Source of the DNA: Psychrobacter sp. 72-O-c
GTDB lineage: Bacteria > Pseudomonadota > Gammaproteobacteria > Pseudomonadales > Moraxellaceae
Direction of reading: 5' to 3'
NCBI RefSeq assembly: GCF_904846605.1
Contig: NZ_CAJHBI010000035.1
Span: 1 to 32,040, forward strand
DNA: 32,040 nt
The stretch's first letter is position 1; the number at the start of each line of letters is the position of its first letter. The translations under genes were made by a program, and so were the position numbers. The notes beneath the pieces are model-generated. The model saw nothing but the letters and a program-made list of their open reading frames with translations, ran no database searches and was not told the DNA's origin. Positions 8,438-15,690 of this stretch are shown here, piece after piece.

Positions 8438-10006
8438 ATGACCAACAACCTTGATGCCCCTATTTATTTCTTAGCCATCGACAATGGCACCCAAAGCGTT
8501 AGAGCGCTTATCTTTGATCAATTCGGCAAGGAGATCGCCAAAGCACGCGTTCCTATCGAGCCATATTTTTCAACTCAAGCCAGCTTTGCTGAGCAGCATG
8601 CCGACTATTATTGGCAAAAGTTAAGCGAGGCCTGCCAGCAGTTGTGGCAAACTTGCGACATCACCCCAGCGCAAATTGCGGGCGTCAGTCTCGCAACCCA
8701 GCGCTATACCATGATATGTTTGGATAAGGATAAACAGCCGCTACGCCCAGCCATTGTTTGGATGGATTTTCGCCAAGGGGAACCGAATGATTTAGGCTTT
8801 CTCAGCCCCCTTACTAAGTTAATTGGCATGGGCGAGCTGGTAGAAGAAGCCCAGCATAAAGCGCGCTGTAACTGGCTTTCCCATCATGAGCCAGAGATTT
8901 GGGCGAAAACGGCGCATTATGTTAATTTATCGGCGTACCTAACCTATCAGCTCACCGATCAATTGGCCGATTCCACCGGTCATGCCCTAGGCTATCTGCC
9001 TTATGACTACAAGGCGCAAGCGTGGTTTAAGCCCAACAATCTCAAGTGGCGATTGTTTAGTTGCCGACTAGAGCAGATGCCCAAGCTCGTTCCGCCAGGC
9101 CAGCAGCTCGGGTGTATTACTGCCAAAGCCGCAGCAGCCACAGGTATTCTTGAGGGCACGCCAATGATAGCGGCCGCCAGCGATAAGGCTTGTGAAGCAT
9201 TGGGATCAGCGGGTCTAGCAGCCGACACCGCTTGCTTAAGCTTTGGCACCACTGCCACTATCAATACTACTTCAACGAATTACGTCGAGATACTCAAGCA
9301 CATGCCCTCATATACGGCAGCCGCGCCGAACTACTACAATCATGAGTATATGATATATCGCGGATTTTGGATGGTCAGTTGGTTCAAAGAGCAGTTTGCC
9401 CATTACGAGGAGCTGCTTGCTAAGACTCAGGGTATCGATACCGAAAAGCTACTAGATCAGGCAGTCAAAGATATTCCGGCAGGATGTATGGGACTGATGA
9501 TGCAACCGTATTGGTCGCCAGGCGTGCGGCATCCTGGTCTTGAGGCCAAAGGCGCACTCATTGGCTTTGGCGATGTACACACTCGGGCGCACGTCTACCG
9601 CGCTATCTTAGAGGGGCTTGCCTATGAGCTCAAGCTTGGCTTTGACAAGATTGAGAAGCGCACTCGCAAACCCATTAAACACTTGCGCGTCTCCGGTGGC
9701 GGCTCACAAAGTGACTCGGCCATGCAGCTCACGGCAGATATCTTTGGCATGCCCGCTTACCGTCCGCATACTTATGATGCAACAGGGTTAGGCGCTGCCA
9801 TTAATTGCGCGGTTGGTCTCGGCATCTATCCCGACCATTTAGCAGCGACTAAAGCGATGACCCATTTGGGCGATGAGTTCTTGCCCATTGACGCCAATGT
9901 TCAGCTCTACAAGCGCTTGTATAATGAAGTTTATCTCAAAATGTATGACCGCTTGCAGCCCTTGTATCACAGCATTCAAGACATCACCGGTTACCCGGCT
10001 AAATAA
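8438..10006 (+). CDS. FGGY-family carbohydrate kinase
   Basis: A 522-residue ASKHA-fold sugar or polyol kinase. The N-terminal phosphate-binding loop is AIDNGTQSVRALIFD (14-28). GVSLATQRYTMICLD and PAIVWMDFRQ match the substrate-domain positions of the FGGY family. In the C-terminal domain, ILEGLAYEL followed by RVSGGGSQSD (near residue 418) is the FGGY signature with the adenosine-binding GGG. A good ribosome site (AAAGGA, 5 nt before ATG) supports the start. The substrate is not certain: glycerol is suggested by the GlpD-like neighbour, but the protein differs from classical GlpK, and dihydroxyacetone or another polyol is possible. No glycerol facilitator gene is present, so the substrate may come from lipid turnover. 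Confidence 0.88.
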   Translation: MTNNLDAPIYFLAIDNGTQSVRALIFDQFGKEIAKARVPIEPYFSTQASFAEQHADYYWQKLSEACQQLWQTCDITPAQIAGVSLATQRYTMICLDKDKQPLRPAIVWMDFRQGEPNDLGFLSPLTKLIGMGELVEEAQHKARCNWLSHHEPEIWAKTAHYVNLSAYLTYQLTDQLADSTGHALGYLPYDYKAQAWFKPNNLKWRLFSCRLEQMPKLVPPGQQLGCITAKAAAATGILEGTPMIAAASDKACEALGSAGLAADTACLSFGTTATINTTSTNYVEILKHMPSYTAAAPNYYNHEYMIYRGFWMVSWFKEQFAHYEELLAKTQGIDTEKLLDQAVKDIPAGCMGLMMQPYWSPGVRHPGLEAKGALIGFGDVHTRAHVYRAILEGLAYELKLGFDKIEKRTRKPIKHLRVSGGGSQSDSAMQLTADIFGMPAYRPHTYDATGLGAAINCAVGLGIYPDHLAATKAMTHLGDEFLPIDANVQLYKRLYNEVYLKMYDRLQPLYHSIQDITGYPAK

Positions 10007-10061
10007 CACTAAACATCTGTGTCAGCCTAGCCTTAATGCTGATTAGGCGTTGTGGCTTTCA

Positions 10062-11228
10062 TTACTGTTTAATGTCATCGTTATTTAAGGCGGTATGAAT
10101 ACGATTTAACCCTTCCATCAGTACCTCTGTCGGACAGGCTACGTTGAGGCGCATTTTAAGATGCCCCTCATTACCGTATTGAATACCCGCACTTAGCTCA
10201 ACTTTAGCCTTTCTCAGCTGGTCATAAAGCCTTTGATCCTCTTGCGCATATGCCGAGCAATCAAGCCATATCAAATATGAAGCTTCTGGGCGCATCACCT
10301 TAATTTTGGGAAGATGCTGAGCCAAAAAGTGCAGGGTTAATTCAATATTGGCTTCGATATAAGTTAACGCCTGCGCCAACCACTCACCGCCTTGCTCATA
10401 AGCACTAGCCATCACTTCATAAGCAAATAAGTTAAGATCATGCTCGTCACTTAAGCGCTGCTGTTGGCCAATTTTTTTAATCAATCCCTGATCTTTGGCA
10501 AAGATCATTGAGCCTTTAATACCTGCCACATTGAAGCTTTTGGTCATTGAGGTGATACTCACTACCTTGTGCTCATAGCCTTTTGCTACGCGTAAAAAGG
10601 GAATAAACTCATGACCGCTCAAGGTTAAATCTTGATGAATCTCATCACTTACAATCGCTACATCGTGCTTTTTGCAAATCGAAAACAGCGCCTCAAGCTC
10701 ATCTGCCGTCCACACACGTCCGCCCGGGTTGTGCGGATTACACAGTAAAAAAAGCTTAACCTCATGCTCGATAATCTTGGCTTCAATATCAACCAAATCC
10801 AAATGATATTTGCCCTCGACCTCCTTTAGAGCAGAAGTCACAAGCTTGCGGCCATTGTCCAAAACTTTTGTCATAAAAGGCGTATAAATAGGATCATTGA
10901 TTAGTATCGCCTCACCCGCCTCAGTAAATACTCTTAACATCAGCGCCAAACTTGGTATCACGCCGTGGGAAAACAGGATGTGTTGTTTATCCAGTGCTAA
11001 ACCATAACGACTGCCATGCCAGTTAATAATCGCTTGATATAAAGCCGCAGAGGGTTTGGTGTAGCCCAATACGCCATGATGCAGCACTCGTTCAATGGTG
11101 TTTAGAATAGGCTGTGCCGCTCTAAAATCCATATCCGCCACCCAAAGCGCGATGGTATCATCGGTATGATGCCATTTAAGCGACCCGGTATGATGTCTGT
11201 CGATTATTTCATCAAAGTTGTACAACAC
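10062..11228 (-). CDS. MalY/PatB-type PLP-dependent C-S lyase or aminotransferase
   Basis: Fold-type I PLP enzyme, 388 residues from the GTG start at 11228. The opening YNFDEIIDR, followed by SLKWH and ALWVADMDF, is characteristic of MalY/PatB cystathionine beta-lyase-like proteins. The cofactor site is complete: CNPHNPGGRVW (Asn near 164), SDEIHQDL (Asp near 195) and SMTKSFNVAG with the Schiff-base Lys near 230. The C-terminal Arg lies in LKMRLNVACP. The family cleaves C-S bonds of cystathionine or cysteine conjugates; some members are aminotransferases. The frame is open to 11291, but GGAG 6 nt before GTG 11228 and the family's usual N-terminus favour the shorter form. It is convergent with the FGGY kinase gene and leaves only 55 bp between them. 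Confidence 0.85.
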   Translation of the reverse strand: MLYNFDEIIDRHHTGSLKWHHTDDTIALWVADMDFRAAQPILNTIERVLHHGVLGYTKPSAALYQAIINWHGSRYGLALDKQHILFSHGVIPSLALMLRVFTEAGEAILINDPIYTPFMTKVLDNGRKLVTSALKEVEGKYHLDLVDIEAKIIEHEVKLFLLCNPHNPGGRVWTADELEALFSICKKHDVAIVSDEIHQDLTLSGHEFIPFLRVAKGYEHKVVSITSMTKSFNVAGIKGSMIFAKDQGLIKKIGQQQRLSDEHDLNLFAYEVMASAYEQGGEWLAQALTYIEANIELTLHFLAQHLPKIKVMRPEASYLIWLDCSAYAQEDQRLYDQLRKAKVELSAGIQYGNEGHLKMRLNVACPTEVLMEGLNRIHTALNNDDIKQ

Positions 11229-11435
11229 TGTATTCTCCAGAATCAGAAAAAATAATGGTTTAGGGTACAACATGAATAGCATCATCGCCAATCGCTTTAT
11301 GGCGTTTGCATAGACGCGCTATGAGATTAACGCTAGAAGATTGATGTTGTGAAATAATAGAAAGGAGATTTAACGGTTTGATTAGAGTGGGGTGTGTGAG
11401 TAGCCAATCCTGCCATCCGCTATTATCTGCTTATC

Positions 11436-11594
11436 TAGGCGTGGCGAGGCTACGGTTTGGGTCATTCCTGTTTGGTCACGATATTGTCCCAAAACCTAGC
11501 CTTCGCAACACGCCTATTCAAGCAGGATAGCCTTAAGAAACTCTCATTTAAGAGAGTTTCACTTGCAAGCCTAAAATTGCAGTGCAATTTTTTT
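11436..11594. repeat. Compound palindromic repeat element upstream of the RT region
   Basis: Three nested structures lie in tandem. First is an imperfect inverted repeat of about 26-29 bp (11436-11461 and 11488-11516) beginning TAGGCGTG. Second is a perfect 9-bp hairpin GAAACTCTC/GAGAGTTTC at 11537-11560. Third is AAAATTGC-AGT-GCAATTTT followed by a T-run (11573-11594), which looks like a terminator on the plus strand. A 60-codon open frame across it has no ribosome site and no recognisable product. The architecture resembles a small non-autonomous mobile element or a dispersed intergenic repeat. No other copy exists in this window. Confidence 0.6.
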
Positions 11595-11743
11595 ACGGCT
11601 CTCATGTCAGGGCTAAAACGCGCCTCAAGGCGGATATAATTGAATTAAAAACTTAGCGAATCAAGCTAGATCGAATCAATATTAATAGGCAACTGTTTTC
11701 TTACTCATAAGTACAGAAATTAATGCTATTATCTATTTAGCTC

Positions 11744-11904
11744 TAAATAACGCAAACAATTTAACAAATTGTAAGGTTGTTATTGATGAGCTTGTCACAC
11801 CATATGACAGCTATATGACGTACTGTTTCAAACGTGCGCTATATTTAAGTGGCGACATTGTTCAACGCTTAAGAAAGCTTGCTCATAGATTGCGTGTAGC
11901 ACTC
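11744..11904 (+). repeat. Direct repeat, copy 1 (about 160 bp; last 80 bp identical to copy 2)
   Basis: Matches 12185-12345 at a constant offset of 441 bp. Bases 11825-11904 are identical to 12266-12345. The 80 bp before that differ at about 11 positions. The same reading frame is open from 11689 through the repeat but has no start codon before ATG 11815, so copy 1 looks like a gene end that lost its beginning. Upstream residues (FLLILSTEIN) still resemble FVLIYNSEII of copy 2, showing that the paralogy extends beyond the DNA match. Confidence 0.9.
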
Positions 11905-12387
11905 TTGCCCTTGCTATCTGGTACTCAAGAGGATGAAATTACATCAAATGGTGATGACATGGTAAACATATCGAAAATAGATTTCCTGTTAAATAAACTC
12001 ATTGAGCCGCTATTGTGGCTCGAAAGAGCGGTACTGATAAACGGCGCACTATCGCCAACAGCCCCATTTGCGACAAAGGCATACATATTTGTAGCAGTAT
12101 TGATAACAATTGCACACGCTTTTGTGTTAATATATAACAGTGAAATAATCCGTAAGAAAATCGCAGAACTGGTGGGTACGGCTCTAAATGACGTTAACAA
12201 TTTAACTGATTGTAAGGTTGTTGTAGATGAGCTTATCATTCCATATGACAGCTATATGACGTACCGTTTCAAACGTGCGCTATATTTAAGTGGCGACATT
12301 GTTCAACGCTTAAGAAAGCTTGCTCATAGATTGCGTGTAGCACTCCACCTTCGTCATGGTTATCTAGTGAATAGACCTTTTGCATAA
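11815..12387 (+). CDS. Unknown small membrane protein with an internal duplication
   Basis: Open frame of 190 codons; I do not recognise the family. It contains one confident membrane helix, about residues 89-108 (YIFVAVLITIAHAFVLIY), and two copies of a basic amphipathic segment (FKRALYLSGDIVQRLRKLAH) at about 5-24 and 152-171. The second copy includes the preceding NNLTDCKVVVDELIIPYDSYMTY. The unit spacing is 441 bp (147 codons), so the duplication keeps the frame. The true start is uncertain: ATG 11815 falls inside copy 1, and ATG 11959 (MVNISKID) would give a 142-residue protein with the helix and one basic segment, which I consider more natural. Differences between the copies are mostly amino-acid changing. 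It ends 77 bp before the reverse transcriptase gene, on the same strand, and could be its partner or only a neighbour. Confidence 0.45.
   Translation: MTYCFKRALYLSGDIVQRLRKLAHRLRVALLPLLSGTQEDEITSNGDDMVNISKIDFLLNKLIEPLLWLERAVLINGALSPTAPFATKAYIFVAVLITIAHAFVLIYNSEIIRKKIAELVGTALNDVNNLTDCKVVVDELIIPYDSYMTYRFKRALYLSGDIVQRLRKLAHRLRVALHLRHGYLVNRPFA
12185..12345 (+). repeat. Direct repeat, copy 2
   Basis: Partner of 11744-11904. An identical 80-bp block sits next to a diverged block, with a sharp boundary, which points to gene conversion or a recent recombination over part of an older tandem duplication. Confidence 0.9.
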
Positions 12388-12437
12388 ACTCTTTATTTCG
12401 TTAGTAATACTTAATATATGAATTTTTGCAAAAGGTT
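12374..12437 (+). ncRNA. Candidate structured leader upstream of the reverse transcriptase
   Basis: Inverted arms CCTTTTGCA (12376-12384) and TGCAAAAGG (12427-12435) pair perfectly and can extend to about 12 bp with one G-T pair, enclosing a roughly 40-nt AT-rich loop. The structure ends 27 nt before the RT start codon and its left arm overlaps the end of the preceding open frame. Bacterial RT systems often keep a non-coding RNA template just upstream, so this could be part of one. It could also be an ordinary mRNA leader hairpin. Only the pairing is seen; expression and function are inferred. Confidence 0.35.
12385..12398 (+). repeat. 14-nt direct repeat, left copy (TAAACTCTTTATTT)
   Basis: Identical to 13799-13812. 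The two copies bracket the RT gene closely, one 66 bp before its start and one 5 bp after its stop. The TTG two bases further upstream is shared as well. They may mark the edges of an inserted module. Confidence 0.6.
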
Positions 12438-12464
12438 TGTTAAATAGAAGCAAGGGAGATAGCC

Positions 12465-13793
12465 ATGACAGATAAGGTTAAATTCTCGTCCTATGTGAAT
12501 GAGAATTTCAAATCCACTCTTAATAATCTCGCTAAAAACAAGTCGAAAGCGGACAACTCCTATCATACTAAATACATCACAGTTAATGACTATCTAAACA
12601 ACTTTAGTGACAAAGTTTTAGATGATGTTTGTAAAAGAATATCAAATCTTAAGTATAACTGTGACTATCTAACCCCTATTATTCTACCTAAAACAAACTG
12701 TCTTAAACACGATGTAATGACGTTAGATAATACTCGTTTGGTTTGTGTCCCCTCAGTACAAGATAGAGTCCTTCAAAAGCTATTTTTAGATTATCTCAAA
12801 AAACATTATGATAAAATCTATAATAGATTTTGTGAATATGACCATGCCTTGAACAAAGATATTCATAAGAAAGAAATAGATACGATAAATAAAGATGGTC
12901 AACTAACTAAGAAAACCATACATGGTATCCGTAAAGCCTTAGATGACGTTATAGAATATCGGAGCAAGTATAAATACGTTATCAAAGCAGATATTGTTAA
13001 ATTTTTCGATAATATAAATAGAGAAATCGCTGTAAAGAAATTTGAAAACGAGTTTATTGGTTTAAATGAAGATAAAGAGCTGATTGCTATTTTTAAAAGC
13101 TTTGTTTACTGCGATGCTGAGTTGGATTATGGCGATCTAAAGTACAACAAACTGATAGGAGCATATCTAAAAGAACTTAAGGGCAAGGGCGTTCGCCAAG
13201 GTATGCCTATAGCATCATTATGCTCTTCGATGTATTTATACGAGTTTGACAATTTAATGATTAAGAACAGCATACCGTATATACGTTACGCAGACGACTT
13301 TCTAATTTTTGATGACTCTTATGACAATGCTAAAAAACTAAAAGATCACATTCAAGAAAATCTTAAAAATATTGGTTTAGATATCGAAAAATTAGTTGGT
13401 GAACAAAAAACAAAGATATATGGTGCTAAAGACAACTTCACTTATTTAGGTTTTGATATAATTTATAACTCCAGACTACAAACTTACCAACGGCGAATTC
13501 CAAACCCAGTCTTTGATAAAGCTATAGGACGAATAGATAGCTTTCAATCAATGACTAAGGTTAAGCGAGAGTGTGGTAATTATGTCGATTTCAGTTTATA
13601 TCTCAGAATACTCATCTCAGGATACACAAACTTCTATAGTGAAGACCTAGCTATTAATGGCAAAGAGTTTAAAAGAGATTTGATAGCAGCATCTAAAGAT
13701 GTCAGGAAAAAACTGATTACCGATAATTTAAATATAGATTTTGAAGACATTGGCTCAGCAAATAAAAGAATGTTCTTTTTTGGTATCAAATAA
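12465..13793 (+). CDS. Stand-alone bacterial reverse transcriptase, possibly defence-associated
   Basis: A 442-residue RT-fold polymerase. Motifs in order: RLVCVPSVQDRVLQK (91-105, fingers, RT1); KADIVKFFDNIN (174-185, RT3/A, catalytic Asp176); GVRQGMPIASLCSS (242-255, RT4/B); IRYADDFLIF (273-282, RT5/C, catalytic Asp277-278); and YLGFDI (327-332, RT7). About 110 residues follow, enough for a thumb but with no HNH nuclease or maturase DNA-binding domain, so it is not a full group II intron protein. GGGAG lies 6 nt before ATG. The gene is clearly more AT-rich than its housekeeping neighbours, which suggests acquisition. RTs of this size occur in retrons, DRT anti-phage systems and the unclassified UG groups. 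The family cannot be fixed by eye, and no known partner (nitrilase domain, second RT, retron effector) is adjacent. Confidence 0.85.
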   Translation: MTDKVKFSSYVNENFKSTLNNLAKNKSKADNSYHTKYITVNDYLNNFSDKVLDDVCKRISNLKYNCDYLTPIILPKTNCLKHDVMTLDNTRLVCVPSVQDRVLQKLFLDYLKKHYDKIYNRFCEYDHALNKDIHKKEIDTINKDGQLTKKTIHGIRKALDDVIEYRSKYKYVIKADIVKFFDNINREIAVKKFENEFIGLNEDKELIAIFKSFVYCDAELDYGDLKYNKLIGAYLKELKGKGVRQGMPIASLCSSMYLYEFDNLMIKNSIPYIRYADDFLIFDDSYDNAKKLKDHIQENLKNIGLDIEKLVGEQKTKIYGAKDNFTYLGFDIIYNSRLQTYQRRIPNPVFDKAIGRIDSFQSMTKVKRECGNYVDFSLYLRILISGYTNFYSEDLAINGKEFKRDLIAASKDVRKKLITDNLNIDFEDIGSANKRMFFFGIK

Positions 13794-13814
13794 TTGATTA
13801 AACTCTTTATTTGA
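13786..13814 (+). other. Hairpin over the RT stop codon, containing the right 14-nt direct repeat
   Basis: TCAAATAA (13786-13793, including the RT stop) can pair with TTATTTGA (13807-13814) across a 13-nt loop. The right arm belongs to the right copy of TAAACTCTTTATTT (13799-13812). There is no T-run after it, so it is a poor intrinsic terminator; it could protect the mRNA 3' end or mark the module border. Confidence 0.45.
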
Positions 13815-13832
13815 GGTTCATTTAGCAAGCTC

Positions 13833-14636
13833 CTACCTTCCCTTAAACTCAGCCGCCCGCCGCTCAACCATCGCTATCGCACCTTCTTTAGCATCTTCTG
13901 AATGAAACAAGTGCGGCAGATAGCTATGGATATTAGCCAATGCCACATTTGCGCCATTACGACTCGCATCTTGTGCTGAGGACAGTAGCGCTTGCACACC
14001 AAGCGGAGCTGCCGTGCAAATCTCTTTGGCAATAGTAAGCGCACGCTCATATTCCATGCCATTAGCGACGACTTCACTAACCAAATTCAGCTTATCCGCA
14101 GTTTGCGAATCGAATGGCTTGCCTGTTAACAGATACGGCATCGCTTTTTGCCAGCCAGCGGCTTTTACGAAGCGTACAGTCGCGCCGCCAAACGGCATGA
14201 TACCGCGTTGGACTTCCATTTGGGCAAAGTTGCAATTATCACTAGCGATGACTACATCACTATTTAACATCAGCTCAATCCCAGCGGTAAAGCAAGTGCC
14301 TTGTACCGCCACCACGATAGGTTTCGACCGCAGTTTACCACCAATGCCCCACGGATCAATTTGGCTGTTATCAAACTCAAACGCGCCTTTATCCCATTTA
14401 TCTTGTAGCTCCATCAAATCCAGCCCAGCGGTAAAGTGCTCACCATGTGCGAATATTAATGCACAGCGTAGATTATCGTCATTATCGTAACGGGTCAGCG
14501 CGTCAGACAACTGCGCTATCATATGGCTATCGAAAGCGTTGCGTTTATCCGCACGATTTAACCCAATCAGGCAAATATAATCTTGGATTTCATAAGTGAT
14601 TCGATTGTCTATGCTGTTAGTACTTTCCGTAGTCAT
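13833..14636 (-). CDS. Crotonase / enoyl-CoA hydratase family protein
   Basis: A 267-residue crotonase-fold enzyme. NRADKRNAFDSHM (27-39) is the usual N-terminal signature. The two oxyanion-hole segments are HFTAGLDL (67-74) and GTCFTAGIEL (113-122), and AQMEVQRGIMPFGGA (138-152) covers the position where hydratases carry a catalytic Glu. The family acts on acyl-CoA thioesters (hydration, isomerisation or hydrolysis) in the cytoplasm, often in fatty-acid breakdown. The exact substrate is not readable from the motifs. The start is supported by AAGGA 7 nt upstream. The gene is monocistronic and convergent with the RT gene, with only 39 bp between them, so the RT module ends hard against it. Confidence 0.88.
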   Translation of the reverse strand: MTTESTNSIDNRITYEIQDYICLIGLNRADKRNAFDSHMIAQLSDALTRYDNDDNLRCALIFAHGEHFTAGLDLMELQDKWDKGAFEFDNSQIDPWGIGGKLRSKPIVVAVQGTCFTAGIELMLNSDVVIASDNCNFAQMEVQRGIMPFGGATVRFVKAAGWQKAMPYLLTGKPFDSQTADKLNLVSEVVANGMEYERALTIAKEICTAAPLGVQALLSSAQDASRNGANVALANIHSYLPHLFHSEDAKEGAIAMVERRAAEFKGR

Positions 14637-14841
14637 GGTCTTATCCTTGTCAGAATTATAGTTATCGTATCGTCAGTCGTAATAAGCTTACTTTTAATAT
14701 AGACACCCATTTGCCATAACACAAGCCGAAAAGCGCTGATTCGTAAAGGTCACCATCATTAAAGCGGGCATTAATATAAGTTGACCTCGTTTGCGATAAG
14801 TGAAACTATTATGCAAATTAAAGTATTACTCAGAGCACTTT

Positions 14842-15624
14842 ATGGAATTTTGGCACGGTTTTTTGCTTATCACCAGCGTCCATCTACTCGCTGCCGCCTC
14901 ACCTGGCCCTGATTTTGTATTGGTCTCGCAGCAGACTTTAGCAAAAGGTCGACGCACTGGTTTGATCTGTAGCTTCGGTATTACCTTGGGTTTAGCCGTT
15001 CACATTATCTACTCGGTATTAGGACTGGCGACGGTAATCGCCCATTCGCAGCCATTACTGACCGCTATCAAATGGTTGGGCGGCAGTTATCTTATTTATT
15101 TAGGGTGGCAAGGCATTCAAGCCAAACCTAAAAAGCCATTAGACTCAGCAAATTCAGCAGACCCAACAGATTCAGTCGTTAGCGTTTCACAAGCCGCGCC
15201 TACTGAGCAAGGTCAGCCACTTTCTAATAAAAGCATCTCTACAAAAAAACCTTTTGCTAAAGAACTCTCTACTAAAGAGCCTTCTACTAAAGAAATGTCT
15301 CTTAAAAAATCTTCTAGCAATACGGAATCTACAAGCGCCATTCTGCGCCGTGGCTTTTTTTGCAATGTATTTAATCCGAAAGCGCCGGTGTATTTTGTGG
15401 CGATATTTACTCTCGTATTATCACCAGACATACCTCTTTGGCAGTTGGCAATTTATGGCGTATGGATGATGGTCTTGCAGATGGCATGGTTTAGCACAGT
15501 GGTGATGTTGCTATCCATCCCTGCGATTCATCGCCGCTTTCAGCGCTTTGAGCATTGGATAGACCGCGTATTGGGTACAGCGATGATAGTATTGGGATTA
15601 AACCTGATTTTACGTAGCCGATAA
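14842..15624 (+). CDS. LysE/RhtB-family amino-acid exporter with long cytoplasmic-loop insertion
   Basis: A 260-residue inner-membrane transporter. The N-terminus has the family hallmark AAASPGPDFVLVSQQT (near 16-31) after a first hydrophobic helix, followed by two more helices (FGITLGLAVHIIYSVLGLA, then AIKWLGGSYLIYLGWQGI). The C-terminal half starts at RRGFFCNVFNPKAPVYF, with further helices and the end VLGLNLILRSR. The family exports amino acids or small metabolites. Members are usually about 205 residues; the extra length is a 65-70-residue Ser/Thr/Lys-rich, weakly repetitive loop (about residues 96-162, with STKEPSTKEM-like units) between helices 3 and 4. I chose ATG 14842 because the family N-terminus begins there; an upstream in-frame GTG at 14800 would add 14 residues. 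Confidence 0.88.
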   Translation: MEFWHGFLLITSVHLLAAASPGPDFVLVSQQTLAKGRRTGLICSFGITLGLAVHIIYSVLGLATVIAHSQPLLTAIKWLGGSYLIYLGWQGIQAKPKKPLDSANSADPTDSVVSVSQAAPTEQGQPLSNKSISTKKPFAKELSTKEPSTKEMSLKKSSSNTESTSAILRRGFFCNVFNPKAPVYFVAIFTLVLSPDIPLWQLAIYGVWMMVLQMAWFSTVVMLLSIPAIHRRFQRFEHWIDRVLGTAMIVLGLNLILRSR

Positions 15625-15690
15625 CACATTAGTTAGCCACAAAATCTGCTAAAATGGCTGATTATATCCATACATCGTAAGCCCCACACT

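Noticed and set aside
11457..11639. 60-codon open frame as a gene
   Set aside because: It lies fully inside the palindromic repeat element, with no ribosome site and no recognisable protein features.
12374..12465. Classical retron msr-msd upstream of the RT
   Set aside because: The inverted repeat spans only about 64 nt, too small for a normal msr-msd, and no second long hairpin or branching-G context was recognised. It is kept only as an unspecified leader RNA candidate.
11744..13793. Diversity-generating retroelement (RT beside imperfect direct repeats)
   Set aside because: The repeat differences are not limited to adenines (c-t, t-a, g-a and t-c changes also occur). RT motif 4 is RQGMPIAS rather than the DGR-type GN.TSQ, and no lectin-like target domain is present.
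12465..13793. Group II intron-encoded protein
   Set aside because: There is no maturase/DNA-binding/HNH tail, and no intron domain V-like hairpin was seen after the gene.
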